From Candidula unifasciata (lineage: Eukaryota; Mollusca; Gastropoda; Stylommatophora; Geomitridae): a stretch of DNA of 64,000 nucleotides. The stretch lies in contig CAJHNH020008390.1 of the NCBI GenBank assembly GCA_905116865.2, positions 169,501 to 233,500 on the forward strand. The letters are read 5' to 3'. Each line of letters opens with the position of its first letter. The stretch's first letter is position 1. The notes beneath the pieces are model-generated. The model made no database searches. It had not been told where the DNA came from and saw nothing but the letters and a program-made list of their open reading frames with translations. The position numbers and the translations under genes are program-made. Of the stretch, positions 8,782 to 20,939 are shown one piece after another.

Positions 8782-11557
8782 TGAACCTGAGACAGAACGG
8801 GATCGCTGGCAACGCCATGGAAGAAGAGACCTTATGACAGATGGAGAGAGCTCCGAAAGTATATTCTTCATACCCCAGACTCAGTCCCCCAACCAGCCAA
8901 TCAGAACTCTGAGACCTTTAATGTTACTGCAGAATGAGCATGACAGGAATTGTTTCCGTGGTGGTGGGAGGGACAGTGGTCATACCACTGCCCAGCAGGT
9001 GCCTTGGACAAGTCATTCATCTTCTTTGGGCAGAAATCGCCAGCCAGGATTAACAAGGCAAAAGCTAAAGAAGGCAAATCTGAAGATTGGAAATATGACC
9101 TGGCCAGATGAGAATAGCCAAGCCAGAAGCAGAAGTCAGTTTTCAGAACAATCTTTGCCCAGTTCTGATAACCATTTACCAAAGATCCATCGTATTGTAT
9201 ATGATTCTCCATATTTGCCAAACTCACAAAAGCATCCAGCCATTTCTCAGAGCCACCGTTTATCCAAGTCATATTCATTTCCCTCATACGATGACAAACG
9301 TACCAGACACATTTCAACTGCCAATCATCAGCAACATAATATCCAAACTGCCTACATACGACCATCATCATCGTATCCCTCATACGATGACAAACATACC
9401 AGATACATTTCGGCTGCCAATCATCGGCAGCAAAAACCTAGACCTGTTTACATACCACCATCAGCATCGTATCCCTCATATTTTAAGCCATCCTTTCTAG
9501 ACCATCCTTGTGTGGACTTATACAAAAACGGTAGCCACAACAGTTCCGCAGAAATTACTAGACAACCGTTTTCAAGTTATGGTGTCTTTAGAAAGTCATC
9601 TCATTTAACAAGTCCTCATGAGGTTCGATCAACCCAGTTCTTAGGTTCTTGTGAAGTCCCTCTACCTCAGTGTTCACATCCTTACAAAATCCAGTTACCT
9701 TGCCAATCAGGCTTTCATGATGCTTCACCTTATCAGCCACCACACGCACCTGACATCCAACTGTCCCAACAATCACAGGCAAATGTCCCACTGATCCCAC
9801 CATCATACCCATATGCAGCTGCATATCTCCAAGAGAGTAAGCACACGAAGTCAGTCAGATCAGCTCACAGGACAATTAAGACAGCCAGTCCGCCAGCCAC
9901 GTCTGCAAATCATTCACAACTCAGTATACCAAAACAGCTTTCACCATTGGATAAATGTTTCTCCACAGCCAGACATGAAAGCATCATGAACAGCCAAACC
10001 TGCCCTGTAAGCACAAAAGGCAGCACAAGATTTCTTCCATACACAGCATTTATTCAACCATGTGGTCTTGCTGTTAGAAACTCTGGTGATCTCTGTAACA
10101 GTTCTTCTCACAGAATCCTGCACAAAATACCTCAACAACATTCTCAAAGGTCAACTGTCACATCTCAAAGGTTGCAACCCACAGCCCTCCAAAAGGTCAG
10201 AAATGCCAGTTTTTCTCGTGCTGTGTCTCAAAGTGAGTCACATCTCCAAAGACGTCCTGATAAAAAACAGGTTGAATGTCAGAGTTACAGTCAATCATAT
10301 CTTAGACATAGTAGTGACAACCGACAGCCCGAAAACCATTTCCAGATCCCCCAAGATCATTCTAATATGCATCCAGCAAAGGAAACATTGTTTCCAAGAA
10401 GCCACTCTTCCCACAAACATCAGACCCATTTGCCCATTCCTAAAAGCCACTCCATGCCACAACCCCAGAAGAATGTGCCTTTATCTCAGAGCCATTTGAC
10501 CCCCCAGGTCCGAAGAAAATCCTCCATCCTTCAGACCCATTCATCTCAAAACCCGTATTACAACAGAAAAGTTCATACAGAATCTAACAATCCAAAACAC
10601 AGTGTCAAATGTGTAGCCTCCAAGAACAGAAATTACAAATCACAAGACTCCCTGTATTATATAAGTAGCCATGATATTGCTCCTCATAAGCAGTCACCAG
10701 CTGGTTCTTGGCCTCTGGCTGGTGGCCAGTGTCCACTTTATTCGGCATCTTATCCAGACTTAACTGTCCAACCACCTGCAAGAACTTCATCTAATGCTAG
10801 ACAAGGATGGCCAGATTTTCCACACAGACAAACACATTATCCTCGCTCAAAATCTCATGAGGCAAATATGGATCTTTATTCATGCAATAATTTGCAGAAA
10901 CCGAAATACCATAAGCCCTCTCGTCCTAGACTCAAAGTTTCATTCTGTGATGCAGATAGTATCACATCTTTATGCTTACAGACTGACTCAACTGGAAATG
11001 GCGTCAACAAGTCTAGAATTATAGATGACATGTCACAGCAAAAACATCCAGGTGGGTGTGGTTTGTTAAAGGTTGTCACAGCTGCAGAATGTTTGGATAG
11101 CACTCAGTATGTTCCGACAAACAGATCCTGCCATTTCCAAGCACAAGGGTGTGTTCAGTTGGAGGCTGGAAGATCTGAATCCAATGCATGTTTTATTTCT
11201 AGGCAAAATGATCAAATAAAGGAGTGCAGTTCAGAAGATAATTATAATAGGCAGTTACATTATCAGAAATCTGGCATTAAGAAAGATGATTATTTAAGGA
11301 ATTTTTGTGGTACCAGAAATCTAGGGTATGGAAAAGTAGGTCATGTTGAAGCTCATGCAGAAATGTATCCTCTGCGACGATATTGGCATCCTGACTTTGA
11401 GAAGAGGCTGCAGAGACTGCGAGAAGAGTTTCAGGAGTACAAACAGCAGAAACAAGCTTCATACACAGGCCAATCAGCCGCACCAACAACAAGCTCTATC
11501 CTCTACAAAGAAGTGAATCAAAGTTCAGTGTATTCTATGGATAGTGAAATGTTGTAG
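8782..11557 (+). CDS. Terminal exon: long Ser/Gln/His/Pro-rich cytoplasmic tail of the receptor-like protein
   Basis: The exon begins one base into a codon opened by the exon at 1289-1334 (CC|T, then GAA CCT GAG). It runs open for about 925 codons to TAG at 11555-11557. The frame continues without break into the stretch after the internal Met at 8834, so that Met is not the start. The tail is low in hydrophobic residues and rich in Ser, Gln, His, Pro and Tyr, so probably disordered. A 96-bp (32-residue) tandem repeat with SYPSYDDK at its core covers about 9266-9486, in two full copies and a partial. Near the C-terminus a charged, likely helical stretch (DFEKRLQRLREEFQEYKQQK) precedes the end SSVYSMDSEML. 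Many Tyr and SxS motifs could be phosphorylation sites, which is inference. No known domain is recognised. AATAAA at 12000-12005 is the nearest clear poly(A) hexamer but lies beside a repeat. Confidence 0.8.
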
Positions 11558-11789
11558 CTCTGTGAAAGTGATCACCTGTTTCTGAGATGTTATCAGCAGT
11601 TTTGCTAGAAGAAACACAAGAGTTATTTTAATCCTTTCATGGAGTACAAGGCCAGAACTATCATTTTACAGCCATATTTCTGGAAGCTCATTTCATGCCA
11701 TGATCTGAGAAAGTTTTTTTGTGGTGGAATAGAGAATAGACCTACTACCCCCTCCCACCCTTTCAATCACGTAACAAGATGCGGATAAT
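11558..11789 (+). other. Probable 3-prime UTR
   Basis: Non-coding sequence directly after the stop codon. It contains no poly(A) hexamer before the dispersed repeat at 11790, so the true transcript end is uncertain. Confidence 0.4.
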
Positions 11790-11960
11790 TCAGAGTGCAT
11801 CTGCCTGAGAGGTGAGAAACCAACAGTCTGCATATAAATAAGCCAGGTCTGCAAACTGGGTGTGCACACAAAACTCAAGTTCTGGATCGAGACCAAAGTC
11901 CAGAAGTTGATGAACAACCAGAAATTTCCACTGGAGTTTACAAGTGGTGATAGCTAAAAA
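11790..11960 (-). repeat. Dispersed repeat, family D, copy 3
   Basis: On the minus strand it shows CTGGTTGTTCATCAACTTCT, GACTTTGGTCTCGATCCAGA, GTTTTGTGTGCACACCCAG, CAGACTGTTGGTTTCTCACC and CAGGCAGATGCACTCTGA, all shared with copy 7 at 46150. An AAG-rich stretch follows at its left end (11950-11975). Confidence 0.75.
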
Positions 11961-12834
11961 GAAAAAAGAAGAAGCAGGTTGCTCCAGATTGCCTTTACAA
12001 ATAAAAAAAAAAAAACTCAACTACACGTCAAACCACAGAATATGGAAGCTACTAATTTTAGGATGGACAGCAAGCCATAAAATTTAATAATTTGGACTTG
12101 TCTCAACTAATGGTACTCAGTAAGGGAAGTTGCCCATTTTGTCTGGACTGCACTTAACTTAAAGTTTAAAAAAAAAAGCTAATAACACAATCTGTGCCTA
12201 TAAAGAGGCATATGGGAATCCAGAAATATAATATTTCAGGTGTGTGAACTACAGTCTTGTAGCATGGCATGGAGGTGTGTCAGCAACGAACTGATACAGG
12301 AGATCTGCAGGAGATCGTATTTTATGGAGAGGAATGATCGCCCACACCAGCAAGGCACCTGATGATGATGATGACGATGATGAACTACAGATATACAGAT
12401 CTGAGATAAGGTAATCATCACTTTAAATGCTCAGCTCGTGAAGAATAAGTTAGCAACATTTCAAACAGAGGTGCGGCATCATGAGCTCATGGATACACAT
12501 AGTCTCAGTCCTGAAGACAACCTATCACAAACAGTCAATTATAGGCAGCCATTTATCGGCCACTTTATAAGAATTGAAACAAAAAAATAGAGCATATTGT
12601 GACAGTTAAACAGATTTATGGAAAGAGAGATAAAGGAAGACAGTGAAATAAGTTTCTTGACAGCCTTTCATCATGATATCCATGCTTTGTTCTAAATATA
12701 TTGGTGTTACTTTTTCTTTGGAGAAAACAAAGCAGACAGAGAAAGTACTGCCCAAGCTCTGTGCTATGGAAACTTGACTTCTGCCCTTCTTCTACTTAGT
12801 GTTCAACTGCTGTAAATTCCAGTAAAAAGTTCTG
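11961..12834. other. No confident feature
   Basis: Short A runs at 12001 and 12170. A GATGATGATGAC stretch at 12361-12385 follows sequence resembling a LINE 3-prime tail (12240-12360), but it is too short to classify. Confidence 0.4.
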
Positions 12835-13320
12835 ATTGTTCATTTCTTCTTCCGAAATTTGAGGTTTGCATGTGCATCCATTTTACTTCTTGTTTGCAGA
12901 TGCACTCCGACTTTGAAGGAAATACCCCAGATATTTTACTTTTACGGCTTGCTTGTTTGGGAGTCGGGGGAAGGAGGGGTGTGCGCCTGTGGGTCTATTC
13001 TGGCTTGCTTGGGAGTGGGGAAAAGGAGGGATGTGCGCCTGTGGGTCTATTCTGGCTTTTTTGGGGGTGGGGGGAAGGAGGGGTTTGCGCCCGTGGGTCT
13101 ATTCTGGCTTGTTCCCCAAAATGAGGCCCTGGAATCCACACATAGAATCTGTTTTACAGATCTGGCTTTTTTGTTTGCAAATCTTTTGGTCCTCGCTACT
13201 TAGGCAGATGCATTCTGACTTCAAAGGAAACATCCTTAATTTGTTTCATATTAAAACATGCTTGTTTAGGTGGGTGGGGTGGGTGGGGGAAAGGGGGGGG
13301 GGTGTCTATTCTCTTCTCCC
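12835..13320 (+). repeat. Dispersed repeat, family D, copy 4, with an internal 52-bp amplification
   Basis: Family blocks TTTGCATGTGCATCCATTTT and CAGATGCACTCCGACTTTGA are at 12862-12920. GTGGGTCTATTCT, which occurs once in other copies, is here amplified. A second partial copy (CAGATGCATTCTGACTTCAA at about 13204) follows, then a G-rich run at 13270-13300. Confidence 0.7.
12962..13116 (+). repeat. 52-bp tandem repeat, three copies
   Basis: GTGCGCCTGTGGGTCTATTC starts at 12981, 13033 and (diverged) 13085, an exact 52-bp period. The copies have G-rich intervals between them. The unit is a segment of the surrounding dispersed repeat. Confidence 0.85.
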
Positions 13321-14616
13321 TCAAGATGAAAACCTCAATCCCACACAGGGCAACTCCTTACCTTCATTTGCCAATATTGCCCTATCTCTTTATAACACAG
13401 TTATCAGGAAAGATAGTCTTGTACTAATGAAGGGTATCAAACAAACTAAGATATGCTATTGCATCATCAACCACTCTCTGTCTTCCTTTGCTTTTCTTCC
13501 CTAGTATTTTCCCAGTACAGAGCAAATTGTTTTCTGTTAATATGCCCCATACATTTGTCTTTTCCTAATATTTTTGCTCAGTGCTCTACTTGCAGTTCTC
13601 AACGACTCAGCTTTAGTTTTTCTCTCTACCCATGACGTTTTCATTATTATTCTCATTAACCATATCTTCAATAGCTTTGTTGCCCTTTGTCAAGCATTCC
13701 CATTCCTAGGAACAACACACATCCACAATAGTTTTATTGCCCTTTGTCAAGCATTCCCATCCGTATTAACAACCCACACACAACTTATCCATTACCTGTT
13801 ACCCCCACCTGTGTGCGCCTGTTTTGTGATAATGTTATTTATTACATAATATTTAATAAGATGGGTGAATATGTTATTGTTTTGGAGGAATATTCTCATA
13901 ATTCCCCATTCTATCAGATTTATGGAGGGGTGAGTGTCATGAACCAGCATGGAAACTGTGAAATTGTGTATTACGGGAGTTGTAATTATTGTTTAACCAG
14001 TTTCAGTGATTGTTTCACTGTTGAGTAACATTTGATCTTTAAAATATGGTAGCTAGCACCATATGCCCTAATATCTCAAGGTATGGAGAACAAGGAGGAG
14101 AAGCTCAGAGTAGGAGGTAAATGAGGGAGAGAAACTGGAAGAGATAGAGGGGATACAAAAGTAAAAGGTAAAAAAACATCATTTAAAAAGACCTACAGAA
14201 GATTGAAGGTAAGAAGAAGGAGGAGGTGGTAGCAAAAGGAGAAGGAGGAAACTGTTTATGTTGTTGTGATTGTCATATTGTGATCAACATGTTCTGGTAT
14301 TCAGTACCATTGTTTTAATACTTTGACTGAGACAATACAGTTTTTTTTTTTTTTTTTTTATGTTTACCAGAATAGCTGTTATTTTATAAACTGTGGTCAT
14401 AATGAGATAATGAACATTTATGAAAGCCTTTAATATTGAACACATGTGTGAACTTTTCACATGAACTTGAACACGTTTTTGCTTCTAACGTGACATTGAA
14501 AATATTTGGTATTATTGTATTATGATCTAGAAAATTGTGATCCTGCTCAATGTTTGAAAATTGTAACTACTGAAAGACACAGGAAAGTTCTGTTCACTTT
14601 AATATAACATGCAGCA
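13321..14616. other. No confident feature
   Basis: T-rich sequence with a near-duplicate of about 60 bp at 13663-13765 (both halves contain TTTATTGCCCTTTGTCAAGC-like text) and a T run at 14341-14360. No gene or mobile element is identified. Confidence 0.5.
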
Positions 14617-15309
14617 ACAATTGCAACGAAACCTATAACATCAATAGTATCTATAGCAACAATGGCAACAAAACCTACAACATCATTAGGATCTACAGCA
14701 ATAGTGGCAACAAAACCTACAACATCACTAGGATCTACAGCAATAGTGGCAACAAAACCTGCAACATCAATAGGATCTACAGCAACAGTGGCAACAAAAC
14801 CTACAACATCAATAGGATCTACAGCAATAGTGGCAACAAAACCTACAACATCAATAGGATCTACAGCAACAGTCGTAACAAAACCTAAAACATCAATAGG
14901 ATCTACGGCAACAATGGCAACAAAACCTACAACATCAATAGGATCTACAACAGCAATAGCAACAAAACCTACAACATCAATAGGATCTATAGCAACAATG
15001 GCAACAAAACCTACAACATCAATAGGATCTACAACAGCAATGGCAACAAAACCTACAACATCAATAGGATCTATAGCAACAATGGCAACAAAACCTACAA
15101 CATCAATAGGATCTACAACAGCAATGGCAACAAAACCTACAACATCAATAGGATCTACAGCAACAATGGCAACAAAACCTACAACAGCAATAGGATCTAC
15201 AACAACAATGGCAACAAAACCTACAACATCAATAGGATCTACAGCAACAATGGCAACAAAACCTACTTTAGCAATAGTATCTACAAGAACAATGGCAAAA
15301 AACCTACGG
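14617..15309 (+). repeat. 42-bp minisatellite (ACA-rich), about 16 copies
   Basis: The unit has GGATCTACAGCAACAATGGC then AACAAAACCTACAACATCAA then TA. The plus-strand frame from 14662 would read ATKPTTSIGSTATM repeats, a mucin-like sequence. It has no splice or start context and the flanks are non-coding, so I treat it as a repeat only. It is unrelated in sequence to the 42-bp array at 2451. Confidence 0.9.
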
Positions 15310-15590
15310 TAGCTGCTGCAGCTACAACTATTACTAGTACTTTTATTACTAATATCACTATAAATACTACTTCTACTACTACTATAAATACTACTACTAC
15401 TATGAAAATCTATATCACTTCTACTGCTGCTATTTATACTACTACTACTGCTACTACTATTACTACTGCTACTACCAAGGCTGCTGCTGCTATTACTAGG
15501 ATGCCTCCTTGGCCACTGCTTTTACTAAAAACACTATTATCTCTACCGTTGTTGCTACTACTACTTCTACTACCACCGCTACTAAACGTT
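15310..15590 (+). repeat. Imperfect ACT/CTA/CTG trinucleotide region
   Basis: Degenerate runs of ACT, CTA and GCT triplets directly continue the ACA-rich array. It gives low-complexity open frames on both strands. Confidence 0.8.
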
Positions 15591-16068
15591 TACTGTAAAT
15601 GTTCAGCTTGTACTCAGTGCATTGACACATTGTCGATAATCTGGTATCCTGAAGTGTTCCATTGAATGGTAGCTCGAGTTTTAACCCTGATGTTCTGCAA
15701 GATTCCTTTTTCTGGCATTTACTGTTTTTGATGACAAGATGTCTTTGGTCAGTGGCCATTACACCTGCATAATAGCTTCCATACAGGTTCAGCTTTATAG
15801 TGTGTAGACATGACCACCGGCTATTATTATATTTACATTTTTTTTTAAAACATAATTTGAAATATTATTTAAGCTGAAACATTTGCTTGTTCAGTCACTG
15901 TTATGTTACCGTGACATAGATATTTCAACAAAACACTGTTTTGTGGTTAAAGGCAGTGAAGACAATTCATTCTTTGCTCTGATTGTATTTAGAAATTATT
16001 TCCCATAATTTAAAACCCAAAAAATAACCTTTTGCGCAAAAAAATATTTTTTTTTGGGGTGGTTTGGT
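15591..16068. other. No feature seen
   Basis: AT-rich spacer ending in a T run at about 16044-16055. Confidence 0.5.
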
Positions 16069-16213
16069 TTAACTCTTTCAGTCCCAGGGGGTTTAGCATC
16101 AGAGGCCCAAGGGGTAGTCAATAAAGACTAAAATCGGCGCATCATGTGTTGTTTGGGCCTCTAGGTATGAACCTATGAACGTATGATGCTTTCCTTGAGA
16201 CTCAAAGAGTTAA
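16069..16213. mobile_element. Short MITE with TTAA target-site duplication (piggyBac-like)
   Basis: TTAA at 16069-16072 and 16210-16213 bracket a 137-bp element. The left end CTCTTTCAGTCCCAGG and the reverse complement of the right end CTCTTTGAGTCTCAAGG are imperfect inverted repeats extending to AGCATCA on both sides. Internal GAGGCCCAA and TTGGGCCTC extend the symmetry. There is no coding capacity, so any transposition would have needed a transposase in trans. Confidence 0.65.
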
Positions 16214-16261
16214 TTAAACCGCAATTTTGTTTTGTTTAAGTGACTTGCCAGCTGTTCATCT

Positions 16262-16577
16262 GCAGTGGCCGTTACACCCACCTGTCCGCTTGGTGGTCAT
16301 TCACACCCACTTGTCCGCTTTGTGGCCGTCACACCCACCTGTCCACTTAGTGGCCGTCACACCCACCTGTCCACTTGGTGGCCGTCACACCCACCTGTCC
16401 ACTTGGTGGCCGTCACACCCACCTGTCCACTTGGTGGCCGTCACACCCACCTGTCCACTTGGTGGCCGTCACACCCACCTGTCCACTTGGTGGCCGTAAC
16501 ACCCACCTGTCCACTTGGTGGCCGTCACACCCACCTGTCCACTTGGTGGCCGTCACACCCACCTGTCCACTTGGTGG
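16262..16577 (+). repeat. 28-bp minisatellite, about 11 copies
   Basis: The unit is GTCACACCCACCTGTCCACT followed by TGGTGGCC. The first three units are diverged and the rest nearly identical. The overlapping open frames (TCPLGGRHTHLSTWWP) are artefacts. Confidence 0.95.
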
Positions 16578-16978
16578 TGATAGGTTCAGATTTCCTGGAT
16601 TTATATTAAATCAAATAGACTCAATGTATCTTCTGCCTCTTCTTCTCTTCCTCTAGTTTCTTCTGGCTGAGTTTTAGGCAATTCTACTGATGTGTTTCCT
16701 TCTAACAAAATTTAGGAATGGATATTTTTGAAGATTCTTACACAGTTAAAAGGGACTCAGGTAATCATTGATGTTTTGTCTGGTTGTGTGTGTGTGAATA
16801 ACAGAGTTTTGAGTAATGTATCACTTTTAGTGAATGATTGTGTTTTGAGTTATGCAGCACATCCTGGGAATGAATGTGTTTTGAGTAATATAGCACAAAG
16901 ATCCTGTGAACTTTTGTGTTGTCAGAAATGTAACACATCTTAACAGTTATTGTATTTTGGGTAATGTAAAACACTATG

Positions 16979-17128
16979 CTAACAACTGTGTTCATGTTTT
17001 GTGAACAACTGTTTTCATGTTTTGTGAACAACTAACTGTTTTCATGTTTTGTGAACAACTGTTTTCATGTTTTGTGAACAACTGTTTTCATGTTTTGTGA
17101 ACAACTGTTTTCATGTTTTGTGAACAAC
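16979..17128 (+). repeat. 23-bp tandem repeat, about six copies
   Basis: The unit is AACAACTGTTTTCATGTTTT plus GTG. One unit carries an extra ACTA. Confidence 0.9.
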
Positions 17129-17223
17129 TGTGTATTGTCCTAGTCTACTGGGTGAATGATTATTATATAGTACACCTAATTAATGACTAAGTTGTAAATG
17201 GCACAGCACGCAGTGTGGATTTT

Positions 17224-17950
17224 GTATGTATCCCTGGCACAAATGCTTGTGCTTTGAAAAGTATTATCAGATTGTGTGAATAAATGTCTATTTTCCGTGG
17301 TATATTGAGTAAATGCTTGTGTTTTATCTAGCACAATAGATTGTGTGAATAAATGTATATTCTCCTTTGTATATTGGGTAAATGCTTGTGTTTTATCTAG
17401 CACAATAGATTGTATGAATAAATAACTATTTTCCGTGGCATATTGTGCAAATGCTTGTGTTTTGAGAAGTATTATCAGATTGTGTGAATAAATGTCTATT
17501 TTCCGTGGTATATTGTGCAAATGCTTGTGTTTTATCTAGCACAATAGATTGAGTGAATAAATGTCTATTCTTCTTGGTATATTGAGTAAATGTTTGGGTT
17601 TTATCTAGCCAAAAGATTGTGTGAATAAATGCCTATTCTCCTTCGTATATTGAGTAAATGCTTGTGTTTTATCTAGCACAATAGATTGTGTGAATAAATG
17701 TCTATTCTTCTTGGTATATTGAGTAAATTCTTGTGTTTTATCTAGCACAATAGATTGTGTGAATAAATGTCTATTCTCCTTGGTATATTGAGTAAATGCT
17801 TGTGTTTTATCTAGCACAATAGATTGTGTGAATAAATGTCTATTCTCCTTGGTATATTGAGTAAATGCTTGTGTTTTAACTAGCACAATAGATTGTGTGA
17901 ATAAATAACTTTTTTCCGTGGCATATTGTGCAAATGCTTTTATTATGAAA
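17224..17950 (+). repeat. 69-bp minisatellite, about 10-11 copies
   Basis: Units contain ATTGTGTGAATAAATGTCTA, then a TATTGAGTAAATGC block and CTTGTGTTTTATCTAGCAC. Every unit holds AATAAA and a downstream GT-rich stretch. The period is exact (ATTGTGTG at 17340 and ATTGTATG at 17409). Minus-strand frames of 114-130 codons over it are artefacts of the 69-bp (23-codon) period. Confidence 0.95.
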
Positions 17951-18721
17951 TAACGCAAGTAAAATGAATATATTGTGAATACCACCACTGGAAACATTCA
18001 AATTGTACTTGACCATGGTCTGTAATAAAAATATCACTCCTGTATTTGTGCTTCTTTTCAAACAATGAAAACTCAGTATGTTATTATATATTTGAAATGG
18101 TTGTGATGGTTTTGATATTATGTCAACATTTACACATGTGTACATATCATCACTGTTTTATATTATTAACAATTTTCTCCTCATTAAAATTTGATTCTCA
18201 TTTTTGAACCACATAATAATTGTACAGTCATAATGCAATGTTCATAAGAGTGCAAAGTTCAAATGAGTGCAACTTTTAAGAGTGAAACGTTCGAGTTCAA
18301 ATATCACCTTTATTATCATTTATTATTATTACTATTTTTATTATTAAATTATGTCATCTTTATTTTAATAAGGCTGGACCGAAGTCAAATATTACATTAT
18401 TATTAATAATAATATTATTATTAGTTAATTTTAAAGAAATTTTGTAGTGCCTGTTTTGGTAAGCCTGGGTGGTGCCCAAGGGCTTATTTAAAGTTCAGAA
18501 ATCTTTTATTTCTTTTGACCTCCATAGATTTCTAACTGCCATGAAAGCTTCTCATGCCTTTTGTATTTTACTCTTGATATTTCACATTATTCAACACTAT
18601 ATTGACATTTTCAAAGGCTGGGGTAGCTTTAATTACACAACAATAATGCAGTTTAGAAAACTGTTGTAATAATTGACCTGAGATTGATATGTGAGAGTAA
18701 ACTAACCTGGAATATAATCTT
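17951..18721. other. No feature seen
   Basis: Very AT-rich (ATT/TTA runs at 18300-18430). No gene or repeat family is recognised. Confidence 0.5.
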
Positions 18722-19493
18722 TAACACATCCTGTAAGAATGGATTACCATCTGACAGAAAATCCTTTCACACACTTCCTGTAAGAATGGATTAATCTCTG
18801 ATCTCTGACAGACTATCCTTTCACACACTTCCTGTAAGAATGGATTAATCTCTGACAGACTGTCCCTTCACACACTTCCTGTAAGAATGGATTAATCTCT
18901 GACAAGACTATCCCTTCACACACATCCTGTAAGAATGGATTAAAAGGATTAATCTCAGACAGACTAACCCTTCACAAACTTCCCACAAGAATAGAATAAT
19001 CTGAGACAGACTATCCCTTCACACACTTCCCACAAGAATAGAATAATCTCTGACAAGACTACCCCTTCACAAACTTCCTACAAGAATAGAATAATCTCTG
19101 AAAGACTACCCCTTCACAAACTTCCCACAAGAATAGAATAATCTCTGACAGACTATCCCTTCACAAACTTCCTACAAGAATAGAATAATCTCTGACAGAC
19201 TATCCCTTCACACACTTCCCACAAGAATAGAATAATCTCTGACAAGACTACCCCTTCACAAACTTCCAACAAGAATAGAATAATTTCTGACAGACTACCC
19301 CTTCACAAACTTCCTACAAGAATAGAATAATCTCTGACAGACTATCCCTTCACAAACTTCCAACAAGAATAGAATAATCTGAGACAGACTACCCCTTCAC
19401 AAACTTCCTACAAGAATAGAATAATCTCTGACAAGACTAACCTTTCACAAACTTCCCACAAGAATAGAATAATCTCTGACAGACTATCCCTGT
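18722..19493 (+). repeat. 47-bp minisatellite, about 16 copies
   Basis: The unit contains CTTCCTACAAGAATAGAATA followed by ATCTCTGACAGACTATCCCT and TCACAAA. Left-hand units read GTAAGAATGGATTAATC and right-hand units CAAGAATAGAATAATC, giving two subfamilies in separate blocks. Confidence 0.9.
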
Positions 19494-20334
19494 CCTACAA
19501 TCACAGTTTCAGTGAGGAGAAGAATCGATGGGAGAAGTACATCACCGTAAGGATTGAACACCTCAAGTAGAGAAAGACTAAAGTCCACACCAGTTTCCAG
19601 ATCTTCTTCTTCTTTTTTTTCCCAACCACTTTGGGTGTTGAAAAGATTAATGTTCTGCTTCTTTCTCCTGTAGCCACCGCAACGATTGTACTGTTGTAGA
19701 TTGTATCTTATGTATCTTTCCATCTTGTTATTGGTCTACCTCATGCTCTTAGTATTGTTTGTAGTGATATTAAATCTATTGCTGACTTGCTAGGCCTGTC
19801 ACAGTTATTAAGAAGACTCCCTAAATACTCTATATTAAAGTGCAAAATGTTTTAAATACACTTGTATACATGTTTGTGCTAGATGGAGGATTTTGTTTTA
19901 ATTGTGTCAGTCATCACACTGCTGGTAAATTGTGTTCATCTCATTAATATTTTGATGTTCATTTTCACATCTCATTTTTCTTGTTTTCTGTGTGGCTTTC
20001 AACTAACCAAAGGTTACATTAGTTGCAGGGCATTTCTTCTTCTAGGAGAAAAGCTGCCTTACTCATTAAGGTGTAAATAAATAAAAACATTTTTTTAAAG
20101 TGTGGCTGTAGCTGAGGGGGTTGTGAATTAAATTTGTTATTCTAAAGTACCAGGTATGAATTCAGCTATGGGCGATTTGGCAGAAGACCGCTTTGCATTG
20201 ATGTTGACAATAGTATGCAGCCCTGGTCATTCAGAAAGTAATTGCTAACTACTGAATGTATAAAAGTGTTTAAATAAGCCATAAACATCCAGAAAGTGCT
20301 GGGGTTGGTTCTGCAACTTCCTATAAAGGACATA
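19494..20334. other. No confident feature
   Basis: Non-repetitive sequence. TTAGTTGCAGGGCATTTCTT and GGTATGAATTCAGC near 20020-20165 are at most SINE-like. Confidence 0.4.
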
Positions 20335-20600
20335 TTTAACCCTCTAGTCTACGCCTTCAGGTGTATTGGGCATATAGGGCTAGATCTATATTTTATAGAC
20401 CAATCGGCACTAGCTGGGTAATGTGGTCAACATCATTCCAGCTGCCTTTACTTCCCAGGACTTTACATGGTACTAATTTAAAGCCGAGTCAATCTGAAAG
20501 CCAAGGTCATTTCTGAAGAAAAGCTGAGCTCCATCAGGACCTGAGCCCATGATCTTCAGATTGCACGCGAGCATCTAGCCGCTGCATCATGGTGGCTCTC
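20335..20600 (-). mobile_element. SINE family S, minus orientation, near full length
   Basis: The body has AGACCAATCGGCACTAGCTG, GGTAATGTGGTCAACATCAT, CTTTACTTCCCAGGAC and GCCGAGTCAATCTG. These are the reverse complements of the 6745-7015 copy. The tRNA-like head lies at 20520-20600, and on the minus strand it reads ATGCAGCGGCTAGATGCTCG with a B-box-like TCAGGTCCTG. Confidence 0.7.
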
Positions 20601-20687
20601 TCTGATGGCAATATGCTCGGACTGCAAAACTGTTCCTAATGTAGGCAGGGCTTGCTGGTGACACTCACCATCACTATGGGCTGATTC

Positions 20688-20792
20688 CCATGGGCTGAGT
20701 GATTCCCATGGGCTGAGTGATTCCAATGGGCTGTGTGATTCCCATGGGCTGAGTAATTCCCATGGGCTGAGTGATTCCCATGGGCTTATGAT
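20688..20792 (+). repeat. 18-bp tandem repeat, about six copies
   Basis: The unit is TGATTCCCATGGGCTGAG. CCCATGGG is palindromic. The variants are CCAATGGG and GAGTAATT. Confidence 0.9.
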
Positions 20793-20939
20793 TCCCAGGC
20801 CACCCTTCACCACAATAGAATACTATCATCCAGAAATATGGAAAGGTGCCAGCAAAATTTGCCATTGCTTTCTGAATGATGTGATGCTCATAATATTGTC
20901 AAAATTTGCCAAAATCATCACAAAACAGTCTATTAAACT

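Noticed and set aside
14662..15312. Mucin-like ATKPTTSIGSTATM frame of 216 codons
   Set aside because: Tandem array with no promoter, splice or flanking coding evidence. It could be a Thr-rich protein but nothing else supports it.
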